Assembly (NCBI GenBank): GCA_946479025.1
Contig: CAMLDM010000027.1
Span: forward strand, 1-12,250
From: an uncultured Candidatus Saccharibacteria bacterium
GTDB lineage: Bacteria; Patescibacteria; Saccharimonadia; Saccharimonadales; CAMLKC01
Direction: 5' to 3'
DNA length: 12,250 nt
The notes beneath the pieces are model-generated. The model was not told where the DNA came from. It saw only the letters and a list, made by a program, of their open reading frames with translations, and did not search any database. This document shows positions 5,312 through 12,154 of the stretch, in pieces; the first letter of the stretch is position 1; each line of letters begins with the position of its first letter. A program made the translations under genes and the position numbers.

Positions 5312-7093
5312 ATGCGTATTTCTGATGTTACAATCGAAACATTGCTCGAACGTGGAGGCGCGGCTACAAAAGAGCAAATTGCTACTCTCAAAGAAGAGGG
5401 TGCCCGTTCAAGACGGCCGCTGCAAGACATTGTCATTCAAAACGGTATCATGGACGAAAAAAGCCTGGTGCAGGCATTTGCCACCTACGCGCAGATTCCG
5501 TTTATTGAGATCGACCCGCGAGACATTCCGCAGGACGTCCTCAATAAAATCCCCGAGCGCATCGCCCGGCAATACAATACCGTGCTCTTTAAAATCGACG
5601 AGGACGGCACGCAGCACCTCGCGATGGACGACCCTGACGACGTCCAGGCCGTAGACTTCATTCAAAAAGAGATCGGTGAAAACACCAAAATCTACATTGC
5701 CACGCGCAGCAATATCCTCTCTTGTCTCGAGAATTACCGCGGCGACGTTAACAAAGAGCTCAACCAAGTTATCGACATCCAGCGCGAAGACAGCGGCGAA
5801 AGCCAAAATGTCACCGAGGCCGACATCGCCGAAGATTCGCCGATCGCGCAAACCGTCAATCTCCTGCTCGAGTACGCCATCCGCTCAAGCGCCAGCGACG
5901 TCCACATTGAGCCGCGCGAAGATTACGTGCAGGTACGCTACCGCATCGACGGTGTCCTAAAAGAGGTCAACCGCCTGCCAAGAAACGTTATGGACGCGCT
6001 CACCAGCCGTATCAAAATCCTCTCGAACCTCAAGATCGACGAACGTCGCGTACCGCAGGATGGCCGCTTTAAAATCAAGGTTGCCGGGAAGCAGTACGCC
6101 TTGCGTGTCAGCACGCTTCCGGTAGTCGACGGCGAAAAAATCGTCATGCGTATTCTCGACGAGTCGAACCAGGCCGTCACCCTCAAGGAGCTCGGGTACT
6201 GGGGCCATTCCCTCACCGTCATTTCGCAGGCACTCACCGAACCGACCGGCATGGTGCTCATTACCGGGCCGACCGGTTCGGGTAAGTCGACCAGCTTGTT
6301 CAGCATCTTAACGCTTCTTAATACGCCAGACGTCAATATTTCCACCGTCGAAGACCCGGTCGAGTACAAAATCCCCGGCGTCAACCAAACCCAGACCAAT
6401 GCCAAAGCCGGAATGACGTTCGCTTCGGGGCTTCGCGCATTGCTTCGCCAGGACCCGAACATCATCATGGTTGGTGAGATCCGCGACAGCGAGACGGCCA
6501 ACCTGGGCATCCAGGCCGCCCTTACAGGCCACCTCGTGTTCAGCACGCTCCACACCAATAATGCCGCTACGTCACTGCCACGCCTTCTCGACATGGGAAT
6601 CGAGCCGTTCTTGATCGCCAGCACCATAAAGGCCGTCGTGGGTCAGCGCCTGGTGCGGCGTCTCTGCATGATATGCCGCAAAAATGTCGCGCCGCAACCT
6701 GAAGAGGTTGAGGCTATCACCCGCCTGTTCAATCTGCGGCAAAACCAAAACTTTGCCTATATTCACCAGCTTGAGCAGCAAGCCGTGCAGCAAGGAGTAG
6801 GCGGCACCACACCGCTCGGCACGAGCGAGACAACCATCGTCTCTCTATGGAAAGCATCTCCGGAAGGCTGCGACGAGTGCAATCATACCGGCTACAAGGG
6901 GCGCATCGGTATTTATGAGGTCCTTGGCAATAGTATCCCTGTTCAAAAACTGATCGTCAGCAACGCTACGAGCAACCAGATTCAGGATCAGGCCATTCTT
7001 GAGGGCATGGTAACGATGCAGACCGACGGGCTGATAAAGGCACTGCGCGGTGACACGACCATTGAAGAAATTCTGCGTGTCACCAAGGAATAG
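5312..7093 (+). CDS. pilB: Type IV pilus extension ATPase PilB (GspE/PulE family)
   Basis: A 593-aa cytoplasmic hexameric ATPase that powers pilin polymerisation through PilC. The N-terminal MshEN/T2SSE_N-like domain spans about 1-155. The GspE ATPase core follows, with Walker A GPTGSGKST (319-327), Asp box EDPVEY (347-352), Walker B IIMVGEIRD (384-392) and His box STLHTN (411-416). Two CXXC pairs (C452/C455 and C520/C523) form the zinc site of PilB/GspE, which favours PilB over the PilT retraction ATPases. The segment between the pairs (about 456-519) is longer than the roughly 30 residues usual in this family and is Gln-rich. The ATG at 5312 gives a normal N-terminus but has no Shine-Dalgarno site. 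pilC starts two bases after the stop. Confidence 0.96.
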   Translation: MRISDVTIETLLERGGAATKEQIATLKEEGARSRRPLQDIVIQNGIMDEKSLVQAFATYAQIPFIEIDPRDIPQDVLNKIPERIARQYNTVLFKIDEDGTQHLAMDDPDDVQAVDFIQKEIGENTKIYIATRSNILSCLENYRGDVNKELNQVIDIQREDSGESQNVTEADIAEDSPIAQTVNLLLEYAIRSSASDVHIEPREDYVQVRYRIDGVLKEVNRLPRNVMDALTSRIKILSNLKIDERRVPQDGRFKIKVAGKQYALRVSTLPVVDGEKIVMRILDESNQAVTLKELGYWGHSLTVISQALTEPTGMVLITGPTGSGKSTSLFSILTLLNTPDVNISTVEDPVEYKIPGVNQTQTNAKAGMTFASGLRALLRQDPNIIMVGEIRDSETANLGIQAALTGHLVFSTLHTNNAATSLPRLLDMGIEPFLIASTIKAVVGQRLVRRLCMICRKNVAPQPEEVEAITRLFNLRQNQNFAYIHQLEQQAVQQGVGGTTPLGTSETTIVSLWKASPEGCDECNHTGYKGRIGIYEVLGNSIPVQKLIVSNATSNQIQDQAILEGMVTMQTDGLIKALRGDTTIEEILRVTKE

Positions 7094-7095
7094 CC

Positions 7096-8322
7096 ATGAC
7101 AAAATTTACCTATATCGCAACCAACTCACAAAACAAGTCGATCAGCGGCACACTTGACGCAAGCAATAAGTCGGCTGTCATTTCCGCGCTGAGCAAGCAG
7201 GGACTAAGGCCGGTCAGCGTCAAAGAAAATAAGGGAATTTCCTCATTCAGCCTCAACGACCTTCTTGGCGCAAACCGGGTAAAGGCCGACGACCTCGTAA
7301 TGTTTACGCGTCAGCTTAGCGCCATGGTCGGCGCCGGCGTGCCGCTCCTGCGCGCGCTCAACTCCCTTCAAGAGCACACCGAAAGCGCAGAACTCAAAAA
7401 ACTGCTTGGCGGCATCATAAAAGACGTCGAAGAAGGTGCGACACTTGCCAACGCGCTCGGCAAATACCCCAACACGTTTAGCGACGTCTACATCAACATG
7501 GTGCGCGCCGGAGAAGCTGCCGGTATCCTGGATGAGATACTGAAGCGCCTCGCCATGCAGCAGGAGAAAAACGCCACGATCCGCAAAAAGGTCAAAAGCG
7601 CCATGACCTATCCTATGGTGCTTATTGGCATCACCATTATCGCCTTTTTTGGACTCATGCTGTTCGTCATTCCGCAAATTGGCAAGATCGTCGGCGACCT
7701 CGGCGGACCGGATGCTAAGCTGCCAGCATTAACCTTGGCAATGCTTGGAATAAGCAGTTTCATGACGCACTTCTGGTTCGTGGTACTGCCAGCTATCGCT
7801 GGAGGGATTATGCTGGGAATGCGCTATATCAAAACGCCAAGAGGCAAGTTGCAATTTCACCAGCTTACATTGAAGCTTCCGGGCATTAAAACTATCGTCA
7901 CAAAAGTTGCTATCGCCCGGTTTGCCCGCACGTTTTCAGCCCTTATGGGCGCAGGCGTCGCCGTATTGGAGGCGCTCGACGTGACAGCGCGCGCCGTCGG
8001 TAACGGCGTGTACGAAGAGGCTCTGCGCGACGCTGCCAAGCAAGTAAAAAACGGCGACACGCTGTCGTCCGTCATTGAAAAAAATCCACTATTCCCGTCT
8101 ATTGTTGCGCAGATGCTCGCTGTCGGTGAGGAAACTGGCCAGACCGACGTGGTCCTCGTGAAGGTAGCCGACTTTTACGAAGAAGAAGTCGATGTCGCCA
8201 TTGACGGGGTGAGCGCCATTATTGAGCCGGTCATGATCGTCATTATGGGCGGAATGGTCGGCCTTATCGCCGCCAGCGTCATGATGCCTATCGCCGGGCT
8301 CGCCAACCAAATCAAGAGCTAG
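7096..8322 (+). CDS. pilC: Type IV pilus inner-membrane platform protein PilC (GspF family)
   Basis: A 408-aa polytopic membrane protein, the rotor or platform that couples PilB to pilin assembly. It opens with the family motif FTYIATNSQNKSISGTLDA (4-22) and has two T2SSF domains, about 68-193 and 271-395. They share the internal pattern FTRQLSAMVGAGVPLLRAL (70-88) and FARTFSALMGAGVAVLEAL (276-294). Membrane helices are about 171-195, 215-243 and 374-400, the usual GspF arrangement. Length matches the family. A Shine-Dalgarno AAGGA (7085-7089), six bases before the ATG, overlaps the end of pilB. The next gene is 52 bases downstream. Confidence 0.96.
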   Translation: MTKFTYIATNSQNKSISGTLDASNKSAVISALSKQGLRPVSVKENKGISSFSLNDLLGANRVKADDLVMFTRQLSAMVGAGVPLLRALNSLQEHTESAELKKLLGGIIKDVEEGATLANALGKYPNTFSDVYINMVRAGEAAGILDEILKRLAMQQEKNATIRKKVKSAMTYPMVLIGITIIAFFGLMLFVIPQIGKIVGDLGGPDAKLPALTLAMLGISSFMTHFWFVVLPAIAGGIMLGMRYIKTPRGKLQFHQLTLKLPGIKTIVTKVAIARFARTFSALMGAGVAVLEALDVTARAVGNGVYEEALRDAAKQVKNGDTLSSVIEKNPLFPSIVAQMLAVGEETGQTDVVLVKVADFYEEEVDVAIDGVSAIIEPVMIVIMGGMVGLIAASVMMPIAGLANQIKS

Positions 8323-8337
8323 AAATCAAAGTGCTCA

Positions 8338-8346
8338 TGGTATACT
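8338..8346 (+). promoter_or_regulatory. Possible extended -10 promoter for pilM-N-O
   Basis: TGGTATACT in the pilC-pilM gap (8323-8374) carries a TG extension and five of six -10 consensus bases, but no good -35. The predicted start is near 8353, giving a leader of about 22 bases before the pilM GTG. It could let pilM-N-O be expressed apart from pilB-C. Readthrough from pilB-C remains likely, since no terminator separates them. Confidence 0.4.
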
Positions 8347-8374
8347 GGTAATAAAGAATTTAAGTGGGCAAACA

Positions 8375-9433
8375 GTGGCGAAATTATTCTACCAGGACAA
8401 GCCAATTATCGGACTTGATATCAGTCAGACTGGTATCAAGGTGATGGCCGTTGATCCGAAAAAATGGCTCGTTACAGGGTACGGCTCGGTCGATCTCGAC
8501 CCGGCGAAAATGCAAAAATCGCTTGAAAGCCACGACGGTTACCTAGCTGAAAATATCGCATCGCTACTGAAGGATAAGCTCATCGGTGAACTGCCGAGTG
8601 AACAGGTTGCTCTGGGCGTGCCGACCGGACGGACTTTCTCGCGCACCTTTACCGTCCCCGCCAACGCCGAGGCAACGCTTGCCGACGCCGTGGAAATTGA
8701 GGTCGAACAGTACATCCCTATTCCTATTTCATCGCTTTACGTCGACTACTCCGTTATCGAACGCACCAAAGAACAGCTCACCGTTATCATGTCCGCGGTA
8801 CCAAAAACACTGGTCGACAGCTGCATGCAGGCCACCATGGCCGCTAACCTGCAGCCCATAATGATCGAGCCGGGCATCAATGCTGTTGCGCGCGTTCTTG
8901 AAGCCACGGAAGAAGGACACCTGTCAACACTCATCATCGATATCGGCCCGGCAAGCACTGACATCGCCGTGCTCGATGGCGGCGCTATCCGTGTGAGCGG
9001 AGGCCTTGGCATCGGCGGCAATACGTTTACGCTCGACATCGCGAAAAAGCTCGGGGTCGCGCTTGAAAACGCCCACCAGCTGAAGGTCCTCAACGGCCTC
9101 TCCGCCGGACCACGTCAAGCTAAAATTACCAGCGCCCTTGCTCCAAGCCTTGAGCGCATCCTCACCGAAATCCGTAAAGTGATCCGCTACTACAACGAGC
9201 GCCTTAGCGATGACAACCGCAAGATTGAGCAGGTAATCGTCGTGGGCGGCGGCAGTAACGTCCCGGGTATCGGCGATTATTTCACGAACGAACTTATCAT
9301 GCCGGCGCGTGTCGCCAGCCCGTGGCAAAAACTCGATTTCGGCCACCTTCCCCAGCCAAGCAAGCAGTTCCGCCCACGTTACATCACCGTCGCAGGCCTT
9401 GCCAGTATCGACCAAGCGGAGATATGGAAATGA
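8375..9433 (+). CDS. pilM: Type IV pilus assembly protein PilM (actin-like ATPase)
   Basis: A 352-aa cytoplasmic actin-like protein that binds the N-terminal tail of PilN and helps link the alignment complex to the motor. Visible nucleotide-binding motifs are phosphate-1 GLDISQTGIK (13-22), phosphate-2 IIDIGPASTDIAV (187-199) and adenosine motif VIVVGGGSNVPGI (287-299). The PilM-typical VEQYIPIP lies at 110-117. Length is normal. The start is GTG at 8375, which places the first strand correctly; upstream sequence has only a weak AAGTGG-like ribosome site. The stop overlaps the pilN ATG by four bases (ATGA, 9430-9433), so the two are translationally coupled. Confidence 0.95.
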   Translation: MAKLFYQDKPIIGLDISQTGIKVMAVDPKKWLVTGYGSVDLDPAKMQKSLESHDGYLAENIASLLKDKLIGELPSEQVALGVPTGRTFSRTFTVPANAEATLADAVEIEVEQYIPIPISSLYVDYSVIERTKEQLTVIMSAVPKTLVDSCMQATMAANLQPIMIEPGINAVARVLEATEEGHLSTLIIDIGPASTDIAVLDGGAIRVSGGLGIGGNTFTLDIAKKLGVALENAHQLKVLNGLSAGPRQAKITSALAPSLERILTEIRKVIRYYNERLSDDNRKIEQVIVVGGGSNVPGIGDYFTNELIMPARVASPWQKLDFGHLPQPSKQFRPRYITVAGLASIDQAEIWK

Positions 9434-9990
9434 TAAATCTTCTACCCCCGGATGAAAAACGCCAGCTCCGCGCCGCCCGGACGAATACGCTCCTGGCTCG
9501 TTACAATGTCATTTTTCTTGGCGCCGTCGCCTTCATGGGACTGGCGGTAGGCGTGACGTTCATCTATCTCACCACCACCAAAGCGAACGCCGAGCGGACA
9601 ATCGAAGAAAACCAGGCCAAGGTGGGGCAATACGCAGAGACTGACGCAAAAGCAAAGAAATTTCGGAAAAACTTAGCCACGGCCAAACAAATCCTCAACA
9701 ACGAAGTCACATACACTAAGGTTATCCTGGCTATCTCGCGTTTAATGCCTAGCGGCACCGTGCTTCAAAACCTCAACCTCGACGCCCAGACGTTCGGCAC
9801 CGAAACGTCGCTTATCGCCCAGGCAAAATCGTACGAAGACGCGCTAAAACTCAAAGACTCATTCCAAAAATCACCCCTATTTAGCGACGTTCACTTCCAA
9901 AGCATCGCCGCCTCCAGCGGCGCTGACAATGCCGGGTACCCCATTACCGTCACACTGAGCGTCACGCTTAAAAAGGATGCAGCAAAATGA
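9430..9990 (+). CDS. pilN: Type IV pilus assembly protein PilN
   Basis: A 186-aa single-pass inner-membrane protein. The N-terminal MINLLPP is the conserved cytoplasmic peptide that docks into PilM. A membrane helix spans about 25-49, a charged coiled coil about 50-90, and a ferredoxin-like domain about 95-183. The ATG at 9430 is chosen because GGAG (9418-9421) lies eight bases upstream and the protein then begins exactly at the INLLPP motif. An ATG at 9424 is too close to that site, and the open frame further upstream (to 9322) only shadows pilM. Its own stop overlaps the pilO start by four bases. Confidence 0.93.
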   Translation: MINLLPPDEKRQLRAARTNTLLARYNVIFLGAVAFMGLAVGVTFIYLTTTKANAERTIEENQAKVGQYAETDAKAKKFRKNLATAKQILNNEVTYTKVILAISRLMPSGTVLQNLNLDAQTFGTETSLIAQAKSYEDALKLKDSFQKSPLFSDVHFQSIAASSGADNAGYPITVTLSVTLKKDAAK

Positions 9991-10577
9991 CAGACAGTCA
10001 CCCCCTTAATGCCGTAGGACTACGCCTCATGCTTTCGCTTTCGCTCGTTGCTATCGCCCTGCTTAACTCCGTGGCACTTTACTTCATTTACGGCAGCCTA
10101 CAAAGCGTAGCAACCGATGTCAGCCATGCTGTCGTGGACTCCAGCGCCAGTCAAAATAACATCCAAACTCTGCAGCAGATCAAACGGGAACTCGCCGATA
10201 AAGAAGATATCATTGCGCGGGCCGGCGACATTGTAGCCGACAGCCAAAGTTACCAATACCAAAACCAGATACTAAACGACCTGAACGGTTATGCCAGTCG
10301 GGCCGGCATTCATATTACAAACATCGACTTCTCAGCCACCCCATCAACTACCACGCCTCCGGCCACGGGCACGCCAGTCGCTCCGGCCGGTGTAAAGTCG
10401 ACCTCCGTATCCGTCACGCTTGCCAATCCAGTCCGCTACAACAGCATGCTACGCTTCATCCATTCCATTGAAGAAAACCTTACGAAAATGCAGATATCAA
10501 AAGTCAGTCTGTCCAAAGGTTCGACTGGCAATACCGTCACAAGCGAAACTCTTACGATACAGGTGTACATAAAATAA
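9987..10577 (+). CDS. pilO: Type IV pilus assembly protein PilO
   Basis: A 196-aa single-pass membrane protein, the partner of PilN in the alignment complex. It has a short cytoplasmic tail, a membrane helix at about 14-37, a coiled coil about 45-75, and a ferredoxin-like domain about 85-195. The domain is interrupted by a Thr/Pro-rich loop (117-135). Identification rests on position after pilN, architecture and size; sequence identity in this family is always low. The ATGA overlap with pilN (9987-9990) indicates coupled translation, keeping PilN and PilO stoichiometric. Confidence 0.87.
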   Translation: MTDSHPLNAVGLRLMLSLSLVAIALLNSVALYFIYGSLQSVATDVSHAVVDSSASQNNIQTLQQIKRELADKEDIIARAGDIVADSQSYQYQNQILNDLNGYASRAGIHITNIDFSATPSTTTPPATGTPVAPAGVKSTSVSVTLANPVRYNSMLRFIHSIEENLTKMQISKVSLSKGSTGNTVTSETLTIQVYIK

Positions 10578-10578
10578 T

Positions 10579-10872
10579 ATGAACGTTAATCTCTCACTTC
10601 CAGCAATAAAGAAAATGGTCGTCGCATTTTTACACCGCTTCCATGTCATGATTTTTGTCGTGGTGGTACTTGGCGGGGTCATCACCGTCGTTCTTCTCCT
10701 TAACGGCATCGTCATCCGCTCCGGTGAAAGCAACGGTTATCAGACGCCGGATGCCGCGTCCGCGAGCTTCGACCAAGAAACGATTAAAAAGATCGAGGAT
10801 CTAAAGACGCGCGACCAAAGCGATACCAACCTCGATCTTTCGCACGGCCGGACCAATCCTTTTGTTGAGTAG
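10579..10872 (+). CDS. 97-aa single-pass membrane protein in the pilP position
   Basis: I do not recognise a named family. The protein has a basic N-terminus (KK at 11-12, HRFH at 19-22), one strong membrane helix (about 22-46), a short polar helix (64-77) and ends GRTNPFVE. By the positive-inside rule the C-terminal half should be outside the cytoplasm. It starts one base after pilO without a Shine-Dalgarno site, so it is coupled to the pilM-N-O set. Position after PilO and the terminal NPF recall PilP/GspC-type proteins, which carry a short RxPF-like motif. PilP is however a larger lipoprotein, and there is no lipobox here. A reduced PilP analogue is inference. The coding call is supported by tight packing and continued codon usage. 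Confidence 0.75.
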   Translation: MNVNLSLPAIKKMVVAFLHRFHVMIFVVVVLGGVITVVLLLNGIVIRSGESNGYQTPDAASASFDQETIKKIEDLKTRDQSDTNLDLSHGRTNPFVE

Positions 10873-10893
10873 CAAGCGGAAAACGTTTATACT
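10865..10893 (+). promoter_or_regulatory. Strong promoter for the PRC-barrel gene
   Basis: -35 TTGAGT (10865-10870), a 17-base spacer and -10 TATACT (10888-10893). The -35 overlaps the last codons of the upstream gene. Only six bases (AAGGAT) separate the -10 from the ATG at 10900, so the predicted start falls on or beside the A of the start codon. The AAGGA is too close to the ATG to act as a normal Shine-Dalgarno site. Confidence 0.65.
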
Positions 10894-10899
10894 AAGGAT

Positions 10900-11481
10900 A
10901 TGCTACTCGCTGGATCTCGACTGATACATACCCCGGTTATGGGCCTGCAGACCGGCGCAGAGCTTGCGCGCACTTCCCGGCCTATTATTGACCCTCGTAC
11001 GCTTGAAATCGTTGCATATGAGCTAACGGGGCCGCTGCTTAATCTTCATCCGTCGCTTCTGCGCATCGCAGATGTCCGTGAATTCAGTGACATCGGCCTG
11101 ATCGTTGACTCAAGCGACGAATTTGTGTCGCCGGACGATATCATTAAAATCGGCGAAATCTACAACCTCGGCTTCGAGCTTGTCGGCATGCCCGTCGTAG
11201 ATGAAAAACACCGCAAGGTCGGCAAAGTTGACGGCTACACGATAGAAACGGTCGGCTTTGTCATTCAGCAGCTGAGTGTCAAGCGGCCACTACTTAAAAG
11301 CCTTAATGACACACAGCTTCTTATTCATCGCAGCCAAATAACTGAAATCAATAATTCCGAGATTGTCATCCACTCCGAAGTGAAGCCCGCAGAACCTATC
11401 ATGCAGACGGTGCGCGACGCTTACACCAATCCGTTCCGCAAAAATCCCGGCACCCAGACAGGACACATGGATCAAAGATAG
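10900..11481 (+). CDS. Tandem PRC-barrel domain protein
   Basis: A 193-aa soluble protein with two PRC-barrel-like units, about 3-75 and 92-160. Each has the pattern of a small beta-barrel that begins with a hydrophobic strand and a G.....G pair (second unit: GMPVVDEKHRKVGKVDGY, 96-113). No signal peptide or membrane helix is seen, so it is probably cytoplasmic. The tail (161-193) is polar and contains TNPF (176-179), the same four residues that end the preceding 97-aa protein. PRC barrels act as protein or RNA contact modules (as in RimM and photosynthetic reaction centre H). No specific role can be read here. It has its own promoter, follows the pilus genes, and its 3' end overlaps recX by 10 bases tail-to-tail. 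Confidence 0.8.
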   Translation: MLLAGSRLIHTPVMGLQTGAELARTSRPIIDPRTLEIVAYELTGPLLNLHPSLLRIADVREFSDIGLIVDSSDEFVSPDDIIKIGEIYNLGFELVGMPVVDEKHRKVGKVDGYTIETVGFVIQQLSVKRPLLKSLNDTQLLIHRSQITEINNSEIVIHSEVKPAEPIMQTVRDAYTNPFRKNPGTQTGHMDQR

Positions 11482-12113
11482 TCGTCGCCGGAAAGTGCGC
11501 GTTTTATGTCGTCATAGCTGAAACCTTGGCGCGCCAGATACTGCATAAATTTTTGTTCATCGGGGTAGCGCGCACGCTTTTTCGCGATTATTTTCTGCAA
11601 TTCATCTTCGTCGCTACGCGAAGAGTCCGTGAGATTCCGCTCAATGATAGAACTCTCCACTCCTTTGGCCCGTAGCTCGGCCGTAAGTTTTCGCCTGCTC
11701 GCGCCTTTCGTAAGATTACGATTTTCCACCCAGTAGCGCGCGAATTTTTCGTCATCTACATAGCCTTTTTCGACCAACCGATTAAATACCCGCTCGGTGA
11801 TTTCTGGTGAAACGCCTTTCTTGGTGCCACCGGTTTTAGTGCGCGTATCACGTGTTTTTCGATACAAGTAATCACGCACTTCCTTTAATGAATGCGGTCG
11901 CATCAAACAATATTCCAACGCCCGGGCGTAGGTTTTTCCAAACTGGCTTTCCGTTTCCAGCTCCGTCAGTTCTTCCTCGGTGTATTCTTTGCCGGTCCGA
12001 ATGCCAAGATCAGCCACCTGAAAAATGTCCAAGCTAAAGCGATACTTCCCGTCAACCATCACGTTAACGCGGTTCTTGTCTTTTTGCTGGGCAGTGATGC
12101 CGGTGATTTTCAT
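11472..12113 (-). CDS. recX: RecX, regulator of RecA
   Basis: A 213-aa all-helical protein that binds RecA filaments and usually limits their extension. The N-terminal beta region (1-45, including RVNVMVDGKYRFSL) is the extended RecX type. Three helical RecX repeats follow, about 58-118, 119-160 and 168-207, with typical phrases RPHSLKEVRDYL (72-83), GYVDDEKFARYWVENR (117-132) and RQGFSYDDIKRAL (195-207). The first repeat carries a basic Thr/Lys-rich insertion (about 88-100). The ATG at 12113 lies 41 bases after the recA stop, with no clear Shine-Dalgarno or independent promoter, so it is probably read from recA. The last 10 bases overlap the opposing PRC-barrel gene. Confidence 0.95.
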   Translation of the reverse strand: MKITGITAQQKDKNRVNVMVDGKYRFSLDIFQVADLGIRTGKEYTEEELTELETESQFGKTYARALEYCLMRPHSLKEVRDYLYRKTRDTRTKTGGTKKGVSPEITERVFNRLVEKGYVDDEKFARYWVENRNLTKGASRRKLTAELRAKGVESSIIERNLTDSSRSDEDELQKIIAKKRARYPDEQKFMQYLARQGFSYDDIKRALSGDDYL

Positions 12114-12124
12114 TTGTAATAAAC

Positions 12125-12147
12125 TGTCGCGCTGGCTAGGCGCGGCA
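12125..12147 (-). terminator. GC-rich hairpin between recA and recX
   Basis: On the minus strand TGCCGCGC (5' arm) and GCGCGACA (3' arm) pair with one C-A mismatch around a seven-base loop, followed by GTTTATT. The stem is strong but the T-tract is poor, so it would be at most a partial terminator between recA and recX. In Escherichia coli a terminator in the same place lets only a fraction of recA transcripts reach recX; a similar role here is inference. Confidence 0.4.
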
Positions 12148-12154
12148 CCTTAGT

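Noticed and set aside
5938..6627. Minus-strand open frame of 229 codons inside pilB
   Set aside because: It lies entirely antisense to the well-supported PilB ATPase core, and the product looks like low-complexity shadow sequence.
9322..9429. 36-codon N-terminal extension of PilN
   Set aside because: It overlaps the pilM coding end in another frame, is Pro/Arg-rich, and lies upstream of the conserved INLLPP start, which has its own ribosome site.
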